NCBI GenBank assembly: GCA_963763115.1
Contig: CAVXNM010000025.1
Coordinates: forward strand, 27,704-91,703
Length of the DNA stretch: 64,000 bases
DNA from: CAVQCA01 sp963763115
Lineage (GTDB): Bacteria; Pseudomonadota; Gammaproteobacteria; UBA9214
Direction of reading: 5' to 3'
Both the position numbers and the translations under genes were made by a program. This document shows, piece after piece, positions 28,138 to 37,502 of the stretch. Within the stretch, counting starts at the first letter, position 1, and every line of letters begins with the position of its first letter. The notes below the pieces were generated by a model. It was not told the DNA's origin and did not search any database. It saw nothing but the letters and a program-made list of their open reading frames with translations.

Positions 28138-28782
28138 ATGCTGCAAATCCGTGTATCGATGAAATTCACCAATGAACCGGTCAAGCGCACCCCGGTCATT
28201 CTTTATCTCGACACTGATCCTGAACACCCGATTCAGGGTGGCACCGATCGTGCCGTTGTCGCCACATTCGACATCCCTCCTGCCAGCGGCAAAGTGGTGA
28301 TAAACGGCGCTGCCCGCTATCACGGTCGTCTGGAGGGCGATGTGGATATCAGCCTTTGGTCACCAACCGATGCCGGCACAATTGCGGAATCCGGCACACC
28401 CGGCGGCGGCAAAAGTGGCAGCATTGCCTATCCCGGGATGCAGACCCGTACACTCTGTGTCGATGGACACGAAGTCCAGACCGACAGCGAGGGTTACCTG
28501 GTCAACCCTGGCGACTGGTCCGAAGCCTTTGTGCGTGCTGAAGCCGGATACGAAGGCCTTCCGCTCACGAATGAGGTATGGGAGGTGATCCGCTACCTGA
28601 GGGACTTTTATGAGCGACACCAGGTCCAGGCCAATGTGCGCGAGATCATCAAGCACTTTCGCACGGTCTGGGGACCCGAGCTTGGCAGCAATCATCATCT
28701 ACACGCCATCTTCCCGCGTGGCGGTCCGCAGATGCAGGGAAACCGTCTGGCCGGTCTGCTGCGCACCAAAGGCGAGCACTAG
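28138..28782 (+). CDS. DsrC/TusE-family protein with extra N-terminal domain, no C-terminal Cys
   Basis: About 214 residues from the ATG at 28138; the frame is open further up, but that part is not protein-like. The C-terminal 105 residues follow DsrC/TusE: EVQTDSEGYLVNPGDWSEAF, EAGYEGLPLTNEVWEVIRYL, REIIKHFRTVWGPELGS and the end region HAIFPRGGPQMQGNRLAGLLR. DsrC/TusE carry sulfur on Cys residues in the C-terminal arm, normally after the AGL; here the arm ends LLRTKGEH with none. The N-terminal 100 residues (MLQIRVSMKFTNEPVKRTPV...) are beta-rich and unrecognised. A regulatory or scaffold role rather than sulfur transfer is inferred. Convergent with the NsrR gene, 7 bp apart. Confidence 0.8.
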   Translation: MLQIRVSMKFTNEPVKRTPVILYLDTDPEHPIQGGTDRAVVATFDIPPASGKVVINGAARYHGRLEGDVDISLWSPTDAGTIAESGTPGGGKSGSIAYPGMQTRTLCVDGHEVQTDSEGYLVNPGDWSEAFVRAEAGYEGLPLTNEVWEVIRYLRDFYERHQVQANVREIIKHFRTVWGPELGSNHHLHAIFPRGGPQMQGNRLAGLLRTKGEH

Positions 28783-28789
28783 CCAGCGG

Positions 28790-29254
28790 TCAATTGCGTT
28801 GAGTGGCTCGATTCCGGGTCGATGATTTACGTAACAGGGACTCCAGGGTCGTGTGGTTTACTACCAGATCGGCCAGGGTATAGGTATCCAGCACAGCATA
28901 GAATGCCTGCACCGCTTTCTGGAATGCACCGCGCAGCAGGCAGGACCGCTCAATGCGGCATTCGGAGGTTTCCGGCGAATAACATTCCACCAGCACACTG
29001 CCCGCCTCTGACTTGCGCACGACTTCACCGATACGGATACGATCCGGATCCAGCCGCAGCCGCACCCCGCCTCCCTTGCCGCGAGCCGTTACCACATAAC
29101 CCTCATCCGCCAGAAACAGAATGACTTTCATCAAATGGTTTTTGGAAATGCCATAGGCAAGCGCAATCTCGCCGACTGCCGCCTGCTGGTTGCTGTGCGT
29201 ACCCAGATAGATCAGCACGCGCAGCGAATAATCCGTAAATGTCGTCAATCGCAT
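28790..29254 (-). CDS. nsrR: NsrR-like Rrf2-family repressor
   Basis: 154 residues. The N-terminal winged helix (MRLTTFTDYSLRVLIYLGTH; AVGEIALAYGISKNHLMKVI) and the NsrR-type wing (GYVVTARGKGGGVRLRLDPD) are clear. Three cysteines in VECYSPETSECRIERSCLLR match the [Fe-S] cluster ligands of NsrR. NsrR senses nitric oxide by cluster nitrosylation and represses NO-defence genes. It is divergent from nnrS, with a palindromic operator candidate between them. An IscR-type role is less likely given the cysteine spacing and the neighbour. Confidence 0.85.
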   Translation of the reverse strand: MRLTTFTDYSLRVLIYLGTHSNQQAAVGEIALAYGISKNHLMKVILFLADEGYVVTARGKGGGVRLRLDPDRIRIGEVVRKSEAGSVLVECYSPETSECRIERSCLLRGAFQKAVQAFYAVLDTYTLADLVVNHTTLESLLRKSSTRNRATQRN

Positions 29255-29374
29255 CGAGGAGCACCTGGATTCGCCTGTACCGGATCTGATTCGGTCACTA
29301 TTCCTTCCGTTGCCCGGATTTTATCAGCAATAAACATTGATTCCGGCGGGTTTTCTATCACGTGGACTATTTGT

Positions 29375-29389
29375 AGTATATTTTATACT
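29375..29389. promoter_or_regulatory. candidate NsrR operator
   Basis: A perfect palindrome AGTATA-TTT-TATACT lies in the nsrR/nnrS intergenic region. It resembles the AT-rich ATGTATTTTAAATACAT type of NsrR boxes, with the same arm length and short AT centre. By position it could control both genes. Confidence 0.55.
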
Positions 29390-29527
29390 TCTTACTGATC
29401 GGTGGTAAGCCATCATCGCATAGCCAACTGCGAAGACATAAGGATCCGAATTGGGAGTTGCATTGACCGAATGGTTTTGTAACGCATGAACGTAATCAGG
29501 TTACGCCCGAAGTACAGCGACCGCTGA

Positions 29528-30733
29528 ATGGATGTTGCCTTTATGAACAGTGAGACCCTTAAATCCAGCTCCGATCCCCGGATCGCATTGTTTAATCTCG
29601 GCTTTAGACCGTTCTTTCTGCTTGCGGGCCTCACGGCTTCCCTGTTGATACCACTGTGGCTATACGCCTATGCGGGGGGGCACGTTCCGTTCGGCTATTA
29701 CGGTGCCGTGGTCTGGCACGGTCATGAAATGGTTTTCGGGTATACGGTTGCGGTGATCGCAGGATTTCTGCTGACCGCGGTGCGCAACTGGACCGGCATA
29801 CCGACTCCCGGCGGGAAAGCGCTGGCAGGCCTGGTGATGCTATGGCTGGCGGGGCGGATGGTACCGTTCCTGGACGGGATATTGCCGCACGGGATGATTG
29901 CGGGGGTGGACACTGCATTTATTCCGGTGCTCGCTGTCACCCTGTCGGTACCGCTGCTGCGCAGCCGGCAGAAACACAATCTGGTCTTTCTGTTCGTCCT
30001 CGCCGCCCTGACCGCGGCCAATGTCATGGTGCATTTGCAGGTGCTGGGATATACACAGTCCACGGCTCTGGGAGGAATCCATTTCGCCATTTACCTGATC
30101 GTGCTGCTGATCGCGATTCTTGGCGGACGGGTCATTCCGTTCTTCACTGAGCGCGGCATTGCCGGCGCCACGACCAGGCGATGGACAAGCGTCGAGTACC
30201 TTTCCTTCGGCGCCCTGATCGGCCTGATGGCGCTGGATCTGATGGATGCAGCGCCAATAGCCGTGATCATTATCGGGCTGCTGGCCGCGTTCGGGCACGC
30301 GATTCGGCTGGCCGGCTGGTACCAGAAAACGGTTTGGTCAGTCCCTTTACTCTGGGTGTTGCATCTGGGCTACGCCTGGTTGGTGGCCGGTTTCGTGTTA
30401 ACGACACTGTCCGCGGCCGGATTGATCAATCCCATGCTAGCCCTCCATGCGTTTACAACGGGTGGCATTGGCACGATAACGCTCGGTATGATGGCGCGCG
30501 TGGCCCTCGGCCACACGGGTCGCGCCTTACACGTTGGAGCCGTCATGACCTGGGCCTTCGTATTCGCCAACCTGGCCGGTATTTCCCGTGTCTGTCTACC
30601 GATACTATCCCCCGGCAGATACAGCGAATGGGTTGCATTGGCTGGGGTGCTCTGGACTGTGGCCTTCACGCTATTCGTGATTTCCTATGCCGGTATTTTA
30701 ATCAAGCCCCGGGTTGACGGGCGACCAGGCTGA
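29528..30733 (+). CDS. nnrS: NnrS family haem-copper membrane protein
   Basis: 401 residues with about 12 TM helices. NnrS signatures: FNLGFRPFFLLAGLTASLLI near the N-terminus, VVWHGHEMVFGYTVAVIAGFLLTAVRNWTG with the conserved His pair, GGRVIPFFTERGI, and HAFTTGGIGTITLGMMARVALGHTG with further His ligands. NnrS relieves nitrosative stress and is commonly under NsrR or NnrR control. The start may be this ATG or the second ATG five codons on. First gene of a plus-strand set continuing with ptsP. Confidence 0.92.
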   Translation: MDVAFMNSETLKSSSDPRIALFNLGFRPFFLLAGLTASLLIPLWLYAYAGGHVPFGYYGAVVWHGHEMVFGYTVAVIAGFLLTAVRNWTGIPTPGGKALAGLVMLWLAGRMVPFLDGILPHGMIAGVDTAFIPVLAVTLSVPLLRSRQKHNLVFLFVLAALTAANVMVHLQVLGYTQSTALGGIHFAIYLIVLLIAILGGRVIPFFTERGIAGATTRRWTSVEYLSFGALIGLMALDLMDAAPIAVIIIGLLAAFGHAIRLAGWYQKTVWSVPLLWVLHLGYAWLVAGFVLTTLSAAGLINPMLALHAFTTGGIGTITLGMMARVALGHTGRALHVGAVMTWAFVFANLAGISRVCLPILSPGRYSEWVALAGVLWTVAFTLFVISYAGILIKPRVDGRPG

Positions 30734-30828
30734 ATAACGCCATGTCCGGTGAATTGTCGAACCTGCTTGTTGCCTGCAGTCGATGCGACTTGAAGCGCCT
30801 TCTGTGAGATGGACAAAGGAAATCTGCC

Positions 30829-33114
30829 ATGACTCCGGACAATTCCAGGCACAGCCACAGGCTTGAAGCACTGACGCAGATCGTCCACGAAGTGGATTCT
30901 GCCACGGATCTGGATTCCGCATTGAGTGTGATTGTGCGCCGCACCCGGCAGGTGATGGCCGCGGATGTGTGTACCGTTTACTTTACCGATCACGAACAAC
31001 GCCGCCATGTGTTCGCCGCGACCGACGGTTTGTCGCCGGAACTGGTAGGACACGTACAGGCCGGTTTCGGGCAGGGTCTGATCGGCCAGGTGGCGGACAG
31101 CAGTCATCCCGTCAACCTGGCCCAGGTGCCTAAAGATCTGGATCGGGAATTTCTTGCGCAATCGGGGACCGGCCGCTACCACGCGTTTCTCGGCGTGCCG
31201 GTGATTCACAAGCGTCATGTGCAGGGGGTGTTGCTGGTACGACAGCGCAAGGCGCGGCGCTTCGACGATGCAGATGAAGCTTTTCTAACCACCCTGGCCG
31301 CCCAGCTTGGCAGCGCGATCGCCTTTGCCAAGGTAAATGGCGAGATGTGCAGCCTGTGCCGCATGGATACCGGGGGGTCACGGCGGCTCGATGGACTACC
31401 CGGTGCGCCGGGGCTTGCCGTCGGAAAAGGCACTGTAGTGTTCGCCGCTGACCTTCAGGCCGTGCCTGACCGTATACCCGATGATCCCGTCGCGGAGGAA
31501 AGTCGCTTTCGCCAGGCGGTCGCATCCGTTCAGGAGGAAATTGCCCGGATCGCCGACGACCTCGAAGGAACGCTTTCGTCAGCGGATCGTGCGCTTTTCG
31601 ATGCCTACGTGTTAATGCTGGACAGCCCGGAAATAATGGATGCTGTCGTCCGGCGCATCCATCTGGGGAACTGGGCGCCGGGGGCTCTTCGACAGACAAT
31701 CGAGACCCACGCGCAGCGCTTCGAATTGATGGACGATACCTATCTGCGTGAACGCGCCATGGACGTCCGGGAACTCGGCACCCGCCTGCTACTGCGCCTG
31801 CAGGGTACATCGGCACGGCTCGAGGATTGCCCGCCGAACAGCATCCTCATTGGGCGCCGGATCAGCGCTATTGATCTTGGGCTGGTGCCTCCAGGACGTA
31901 TCCGGGGCATTATCTCCGCAGAGGGATCTTCTCTTTCCCATGTCGCGATTATCGCCCGTGCGCTTGGGCTTCCGGCCGTTGTGGGTGTCGCGGATCTGCC
32001 GCTCTCCTCCCTGGACGGCCAGGAGATCATCGTCGATGGCAACACCGGGAAACTCTATCTCAGGCCAGACCCGGCATTGCGCCAGGCATTTACCTCGCTG
32101 ATCGAGGAAGAGCATGCGTTCAGCGAATCCCTCGCCTCGTTGCAAGGCCTTCCGACACAAACCCTGGACGGCGTGGAAGTCGCCCTGTATACCAATACCG
32201 GCCTCGCCGCCGAACTGTCGCTGGCCACCGTCAGTGATTCCGCCGGTATCGGGCTGTTCCGCTCCGAGCTGCCGTTCCTGCGTTATGGCCGGTTTCCCAG
32301 CGAGCAGGAACAGTTTGCCATCTACAGAGAGTTGCTCGAGGCCGTGGCGCCGCGGCCGGTGAACCTGCGCACCCTGGATGCCGGCGGGGATAAACCCCTC
32401 TCCTACCTGAGCATAGCCGAATCGAATCCGGCACTCGGGTGGCGTGGCATTCGACTCACGCTTGATCATCCGGAGATATTTCTCACCCAGTTGCGCGCGG
32501 CGCTGCGCGCGGATATCGGCATCGGCAATCTCCGCCTGCTATTGCCGATGATCAGTGACGTGGGCGATGTGGAACAGGCGTTGTTACTGCTGGATCAGGC
32601 GCAGCGACAGCTTCTCGAGGAAGGGTTTGCGGTTACCCGCCCGAAAATCGGCATCATGATCGAAGTGCCCGCGGCAATTTATCAGCTCGAAGAGCTGGCT
32701 CGACACGTAGACTTTCTCTCGGTAGGCACCAATGATCTTTTGCAATACCTGCTCGCGAGCGATCGCAATAACCCCCGGGTCTCCGGGCGCCTGGATCCCG
32801 GCCATCCCGCCCTGCTGCAGGCGCTTCAGCTGATTGTGCTGGCCTCCAGACGCGCTGGAAAACCGGTCACAGTCTGCGGGGAAATGGCCAATGACCCGGG
32901 TTGCGCACTGCTTCTGCTGGGTATGGGTTTCGACGGACTGAGTATCAGCGCGACGGCGATACCCAGCATCAAATGGGCCATTCGCAGCGTTTCAGCCGCG
33001 CGCATGAAGGCATTGGCCGGGCAGGCACTCCAGCTCGACCGACCGGAACGTGTTCACCGCCTGCTGGAGCAGGCCTTACGGGATGCCGGGCTTGTACGGC
33101 TTCACCGGCAGTAA
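30829..33114 (+). CDS. ptsP: PTS-Ntr enzyme I (GAF domain PEP phosphotransferase)
   Basis: 761 residues, the usual length. N-terminal GAF domain (LEALTQIVHEVDSATDLDSA ... GQGLIGQVADS), then EI N-domain (GLAVGKGTVVF), the phosphohistidine domain with His371 in SSLSHVAIIARALGLPAVVG, and the PEP-binding barrel (FRSELPFLRYGRFP, LDAGGDKPLSYL, MIEVPAAI, FLSVGTNDLLQYLLASDRNN, VCGEMANDP). PtsP passes phosphate from PEP to NPr and EIIA-Ntr, linking nitrogen state and K+ homeostasis; the GAF domain senses glutamine. No ptsO/ptsN genes adjoin it. Confidence 0.95.
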   Translation: MTPDNSRHSHRLEALTQIVHEVDSATDLDSALSVIVRRTRQVMAADVCTVYFTDHEQRRHVFAATDGLSPELVGHVQAGFGQGLIGQVADSSHPVNLAQVPKDLDREFLAQSGTGRYHAFLGVPVIHKRHVQGVLLVRQRKARRFDDADEAFLTTLAAQLGSAIAFAKVNGEMCSLCRMDTGGSRRLDGLPGAPGLAVGKGTVVFAADLQAVPDRIPDDPVAEESRFRQAVASVQEEIARIADDLEGTLSSADRALFDAYVLMLDSPEIMDAVVRRIHLGNWAPGALRQTIETHAQRFELMDDTYLRERAMDVRELGTRLLLRLQGTSARLEDCPPNSILIGRRISAIDLGLVPPGRIRGIISAEGSSLSHVAIIARALGLPAVVGVADLPLSSLDGQEIIVDGNTGKLYLRPDPALRQAFTSLIEEEHAFSESLASLQGLPTQTLDGVEVALYTNTGLAAELSLATVSDSAGIGLFRSELPFLRYGRFPSEQEQFAIYRELLEAVAPRPVNLRTLDAGGDKPLSYLSIAESNPALGWRGIRLTLDHPEIFLTQLRAALRADIGIGNLRLLLPMISDVGDVEQALLLLDQAQRQLLEEGFAVTRPKIGIMIEVPAAIYQLEELARHVDFLSVGTNDLLQYLLASDRNNPRVSGRLDPGHPALLQALQLIVLASRRAGKPVTVCGEMANDPGCALLLLGMGFDGLSISATAIPSIKWAIRSVSAARMKALAGQALQLDRPERVHRLLEQALRDAGLVRLHRQ

Positions 33115-33208
33115 CAAGGCAACGCATGGCGATGGCGAGGAAGGGGCAGGTCTGCAAGTTCGCCGGCATGCGCAAGCCGCGAAAACTGATGCTGGACGTC
33201 TAAAACCC

Positions 33209-34216
33209 GTGCCCGTGCACAGCACCTCTGGCGTCCTGCGTGGCTTCGCGGGTGTGGGCGCGAACCGCAGCGGTCATCTGGAGAAGTGGGTCTCGGGTGC
33301 GGGTGGTCTCACCGGCATACTGGGTGTGATACTGGTTAGTCAGGCCTACCTTGGATTGAGCGGAAGTGCCAGCCTGGTCGCTTCCATGGGTGCATCCGCG
33401 GTGCTGTTGTTTGCCGTCCCTCATGGACCGCTGCCCCAGCCCTGGGCCGTGTTCGGCGATCACCTGGTATCCGCCGTCATCGGTGTAGCCTGTGCCGGGC
33501 TGCATTCGCAACCGCTCATAGCCTCTGCATTGGCGGTAGCGCTGGCGATAAGCGCCATGTACTACCTGCGCTGTATCCATCCACCGGGGGGAGCCACCGC
33601 ACTGTCGGCTGTCGCAGGAGGTGATGCGGTTCACGCTCTGGGGTTTCACTATGTCCTGACGCCGGTGCTGCTGAATGTAGTCGTCATCCTGCTGGTCGCG
33701 ATAGTGTTCAATTTTCCTTTTCCATGGCGCCGTTACCCGGCGGCATGGGCACGCAACCGCATCCCGTCGGTCGGCCGGGCCGCGAGCAGACAAGTCACGG
33801 CAGACATCCCGCGCAAAGACAAGGCTACCCCGGTCACGGCCACGGCCCCGGATAAGGCGGCAGGCATCGGCGAGGATAATCCGGACACAATGTGCAGCCA
33901 GGCGTCAGCCAATGCCGAATCCGGCAACCTGTACCCGGCAGACATCCGCATCGGTGGATACTACTGCAACGGGGAGTTCAGTCCGAACTGGCAGGTGCGC
34001 CAGGTAATCGGCAGTGCCGGCTCCGGAAAAACCGAATCCGGCATGGAGGACAGGGTCACCTACCGAGTGGTGGCCGGGCGCAACCGCCGCCAGACAGGCA
34101 CTGCCAGTCGGCAGCTATTCGCGGGCTGGGCCTGCTACGAAGTTTGTCTGAACGAAAGTTCCTGGCAGCGCGTCGACACGACACCCTGTGCAATAGTGAC
34201 GGGTAACGCCGCCTGA
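33209..34216 (+). CDS. HPP-family membrane protein with long soluble C-terminus
   Basis: About 335 residues from a GTG at 33209; the frame is open from inside ptsP and the true start is unsure. HPP transmembrane region: GLSGSASLVASMGASAVLLF, PHGPLPQPWAVFGDHLVSAV and the naming motif CIHPPGGATALSAVAG, then a last helix (LLNVVVILLVAIVFNFPFPW). HPP proteins include nitrite transporters. The C-terminal 150 residues are unusual: a polar linker and a small domain with ADIRIGGYYCNGEFSPNWQV and YEVCLNESSWQRV, unknown to me. Followed at 23 bp by a CBS protein, a common fusion partner of HPP domains. Confidence 0.85.
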   Translation: MPVHSTSGVLRGFAGVGANRSGHLEKWVSGAGGLTGILGVILVSQAYLGLSGSASLVASMGASAVLLFAVPHGPLPQPWAVFGDHLVSAVIGVACAGLHSQPLIASALAVALAISAMYYLRCIHPPGGATALSAVAGGDAVHALGFHYVLTPVLLNVVVILLVAIVFNFPFPWRRYPAAWARNRIPSVGRAASRQVTADIPRKDKATPVTATAPDKAAGIGEDNPDTMCSQASANAESGNLYPADIRIGGYYCNGEFSPNWQVRQVIGSAGSGKTESGMEDRVTYRVVAGRNRRQTGTASRQLFAGWACYEVCLNESSWQRVDTTPCAIVTGNAA

Positions 34217-34239
34217 ACCTGCAACGATCGGAGAGACGC

Positions 34240-34863
34240 ATGAGCACTTCGGATGAACCTAAACGACCAGGCCGCACGGACTTTCAGCAGGCGCTGCAGA
34301 GTATGGACACCTATATCGATATCACCGTGGACGACTTGATGGCGCTGACACAACGGGCCGAGCAGTTCGCCAGCCGCCGCGCCACCGAGGCCATCAGCGT
34401 ACGTCGGGTGATGAGTCAGCCGGTGCGCACCGTTCTCCCCCAAACGCCGCTGACCGATGCCACGCATCTAATGGTCAGCGAACGGATCAGCGGACTGCCG
34501 GTGGTTGACGACGTCGGGCACCTGGTCGGCATCATCACCGAGGCGGACTTCCTGCGCGCCCTCGGGGTACCGGCTCATCAGCCGCACCACACTCTTTGGC
34601 AGACACTGGAATCCCTGTTCAGCCATCTGGCCCACCACGGCGACCTGGAGGCACCGGAGGCCGCGGTCACCGAGCATATGGTGAAAAACGTGGTGTGCGT
34701 AAGCCCCAACCAGGATCTGCACGATGTCATCGAAGTGATGAAGCACAATAACGTCAAGCGAGTCGTCGTCTGTGACAGCGAGCGGCGGGTACTCGGTATG
34801 GTCACCCGTTCGGATCTGGTGAGGATTTTCTTCGACCGCTATACCCAACCGCGCACGGACTGA
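34240..34863 (+). CDS. CBS-domain pair protein
   Basis: 207 residues. Two CBS domains: VRRVMSQPVRTVLPQTPLTD...ISGLPVVDDVGHLVGIITEAD, and VTEHMVKNVVCVSPNQDLHD...VKRVVVCDSERRVLGMVTRSD. CBS pairs bind adenine nucleotides. AGGAGAG-like ribosome site (CGGAGAG) before the ATG. In many genomes this module is fused to HPP; here it is a separate gene 23 bp downstream, probably co-transcribed and working as the regulatory subunit. Confidence 0.9.
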   Translation: MSTSDEPKRPGRTDFQQALQSMDTYIDITVDDLMALTQRAEQFASRRATEAISVRRVMSQPVRTVLPQTPLTDATHLMVSERISGLPVVDDVGHLVGIITEADFLRALGVPAHQPHHTLWQTLESLFSHLAHHGDLEAPEAAVTEHMVKNVVCVSPNQDLHDVIEVMKHNNVKRVVVCDSERRVLGMVTRSDLVRIFFDRYTQPRTD

Positions 34864-35003
34864 GCCATCCAGTTCATGACGGGAAGGTACAGGTGTCAGA
34901 GTACAATTTACTCGCTGGAAAGAAATGTGCACTGAACCCCTTTTTATCGCGCGGAGTGCCGTGAAGAGTTCGAGGCGCCTCGGCAGGCGTTGAGAGGAAC
35001 GGA

Positions 35004-35363
35004 TTGACAGATGCAATGAGCATCCGGATCAAACGCGTTTACGACGACCCCGGCGACGATGACGGCCTTCGTGTGCTGGTGGATCGCCTCTGGCCGCGCG
35101 GGCTGAGGAAAGCCGACGCCCGCATCGATTTGTGGGCGAAGGATCTGGCGCCGTCCGCCCCGCTTCGCAAGTGGTTTGGTCACGATGCATCCAGGTTCGA
35201 CGAGTTCCGTTCCCGCTATCTCGAGGAACTTGAAGCACGGCCTGATGTTGCCAGGGAACTACGGGAGCAGGCCGCCGGCGGAACGATAACGCTGCTGTTC
35301 GCGGCACGTGATCGCTCCTGCAACCATGCGGTCGTCTTGCGTGATTTTATACTGAAAAACTGA
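35004..35363 (+). CDS. DUF488 (YeaO-like) protein
   Basis: 119 residues from the TTG with AGAGG eight bases upstream (an ATG four codons on is the alternative). Family signature: IKRVYDDPGDDDGLRVLVDRLWPRGL, DLWAKDLAPSAPLRKWFGHD, RSRYLEEL and TLLFAARDRSCNHAVVLRDFI. DUF488 proteins are small cytoplasmic proteins of unknown reaction with a conserved Arg/Asp pocket. Confidence 0.9.
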   Translation: MTDAMSIRIKRVYDDPGDDDGLRVLVDRLWPRGLRKADARIDLWAKDLAPSAPLRKWFGHDASRFDEFRSRYLEELEARPDVARELREQAAGGTITLLFAARDRSCNHAVVLRDFILKN

Positions 35364-35474
35364 TCGCGTATTCGACGCTCAGGACAGTACACACCACCTT
35401 CCCGGCTCCCACAATCGAGCACTATTGATTTGCACCGGTGCAAAGCCAATTCGCAACGTGCCCGGCGGCCGCTT

Positions 35475-36584
35475 ATGGCGTATCGCCTGCTGTTCCCGCT
35501 GGCTACGTCATATGCGCTCACCGCTGTTCCTCTCTGGCTCGTGTTGCGGAGCAGGCATCCCGCCGTGATCGGCGCCACCTGGCACGGTCATGAGATGCTG
35601 TTTGGCTTCGCACTTGCAGTGATCGCCGGATTTCTTTCCACACGCCCAATACGAAACGTGGCGTGGATCCTGGCCGTAACCTGGTTCGCCGCCCGGATTG
35701 CCGCTGTCACAGGTAGCGGTCCGGCAGCCTTTATCGTCGGCATGACGTTTCCGGTAGCGGTGTTTATGCTGGCGGCTCCACCTCTGTTCGCCGGAGCCAA
35801 GCGTCGGGAGAATCTCATCCTGCCCGCAATACTCATCGCACTGGTTACCGCCGATGCGGCATGGTGGGTCGGCGCGGTATGGTTCGGTCAGCAGGTTCAG
35901 ACACGCGCATTGCTGAGCGCAATTGACCTCATTGCCTCGCTGCTGTTGCTGATCGGGGGCCGCGCGCTGCGCGCAGCGACGGGCGGTCATCTCGAGCGGC
36001 AGGGCATCGCGCGTCGCGATCACATGCAGCGGCGTTACGAACTTCCGCTGGCGGTATTGGTTGGCAGCGCGGCGATAGTTGATACATTTGTCCTGGAAAC
36101 CGTTGCCGGCGTCCTCTGCATTAGCGCGGCGATGCTCTCGCTCGTACATGTGATGCCGTGGCAGCTTCACCGCACACTTTCACTTCCACACCTCTGGACA
36201 CTCACTCTCGGCTATCTCTGGCTCGTGCCGGGACTGGCACTCAAGGGGATTGCACAACTCGCCGGCAACATTCCGGTAACAGGAATGTTGCATGGCATCG
36301 GTATCGGGGCACTCGGCACCCTGACGCTGGTCATGATGGCGCGCACCGCAACATTGCGGTCTCACAAGCCGATCGCGGATTTCGGGGATATCGGGGTCGC
36401 GGCCTTACTGGTAAGTACCGCAGCACTGGGCCGTCTGCTCGCGTCGTTCGTACCCGCCGCACAGCACGGATTTCTCTGGCTTTCCGCAATCGCCTGGACC
36501 AGCGCTTTCCTGATCCTGCTTGTCCGCCTCCGGCGCACGCTGTTGCCTGCTCGCCATGGAGAAATTATCGATGAAGACGGATAA
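35475..36584 (+). CDS. second NnrS-family protein
   Basis: 369 residues from the ATG at 35475 (an in-frame upstream ATG at 35430 has no hydrophobic leader). About 11-12 TM helices with NnrS hallmarks: ATWHGHEMLFGFALAVIAGF near the N-terminus and HGIGIGALGTLTLVMMARTA near the C-terminus; the His of both motifs are present. It is diverged from the NnrS at 29528 and lacks the GGRVIPFFTE motif form (here GGRALRAATG). Nitrosative-stress relief inferred. The next gene, on the opposite strand, is a cytochrome c. Confidence 0.85.
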   Translation: MAYRLLFPLATSYALTAVPLWLVLRSRHPAVIGATWHGHEMLFGFALAVIAGFLSTRPIRNVAWILAVTWFAARIAAVTGSGPAAFIVGMTFPVAVFMLAAPPLFAGAKRRENLILPAILIALVTADAAWWVGAVWFGQQVQTRALLSAIDLIASLLLLIGGRALRAATGGHLERQGIARRDHMQRRYELPLAVLVGSAAIVDTFVLETVAGVLCISAAMLSLVHVMPWQLHRTLSLPHLWTLTLGYLWLVPGLALKGIAQLAGNIPVTGMLHGIGIGALGTLTLVMMARTATLRSHKPIADFGDIGVAALLVSTAALGRLLASFVPAAQHGFLWLSAIAWTSAFLILLVRLRRTLLPARHGEIIDEDG

Positions 36585-36598
36585 GCGACGCTTGCCCC

Positions 36599-37036
36599 TT
36601 ACGGACCTGCCACAGTATGGATCTGATACGCGTTGTGACAGGACACGCATCTGGACAGGGTTTCACCGAGTTGCGACAGGGTGTGTTTGCCATCGCCCAG
36701 TGATTCGGCATCCAGTGCGATCTGGTCAAAATCGGCGTGCACCGAAAACCCCAGCTTTCGGAATTCCTCCGGCAGCGCCTGCTTTAGATCAGCCGGCATA
36801 TGATGCGTCATCGGACTGCCCAGGGAGTGCGCCACCCTGGCGACAGTTTTCATGTCGTCTTTTGACAGGGCAACCGACAACTGCTCCAGCCCGGAAAGGA
36901 ATTGCCGCATCTCATGAAGCACCATGGCGCGATGCGGCGGTGAGAGCGGGACAATTGTTCGGGTATCAGTCTCCTCTGCGGCCACAACTGACATAAATGC
37001 TAACAGTGCTGCAAACAAACAGGCTTTTGTATTCAT
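36599..37036 (-). CDS. secreted monohaem cytochrome c (c556-like)
   Basis: 145 residues. Signal peptide MNTKACLFAALLAFMSVVAA then a helical mature protein (HRAMVLHEMRQFLSGLEQLS; VARVAHSLGSPMTHHM) with the haem site CVSCHNAYQI near the C-terminus, the arrangement of cytochrome c'/c556 four-helix bundles, where Met/His ligands lie in helix 1. Periplasmic electron carrier or NO-binding protein. It converges on nnrS-2, 14 bp apart, which suggests but does not prove a link to NO metabolism. Confidence 0.85.
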   Translation of the reverse strand: MNTKACLFAALLAFMSVVAAEETDTRTIVPLSPPHRAMVLHEMRQFLSGLEQLSVALSKDDMKTVARVAHSLGSPMTHHMPADLKQALPEEFRKLGFSVHADFDQIALDAESLGDGKHTLSQLGETLSRCVSCHNAYQIHTVAGP

Positions 37037-37502
37037 GCTTCGTCACCTTCTCTACGTTGCCAGGAATTCTCGTTGATAATGACCTCGTGCCCGGTTCAAA
37101 CGCGCAGAGGCCATGCAGGTAGCCACTGCGGAGCGACTCCGACCTGCTCCGCGCACCACACCCGGGATGGCATTATCCTATTGCGGACCCTCGTTGCACT
37201 ATTATTTCATTGCCCTCCGATGGCCACCTCCAGGAAACCGATGCTGTCCTGTCCACCCTCCCCGATGAGGCATGACATGTATCGTTGCTGGTACTATCGG
37301 GACTCACGATTCAACAATGGCGTTCTGAACTCTTGCCTAATGACTGTCACACACCGCCGTTCCTTTTATGTTAATCAGCCTGCGCCTGACATTCGGCAAT
37401 TCCCGGATTTACAGCTCGCAAAACAGCGCAGAATGATCACGAATCGCCTGGTGTTTCGAAGGTTGACGAGCTGGATCGCGGCGGCTGGCTGACGCCTCTC
37501 GG
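37037..37502. other. spacer without recognisable gene
   Basis: 466 bp; no frame with coding character or family resemblance, no terminator with a T run. Confidence 0.4.
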
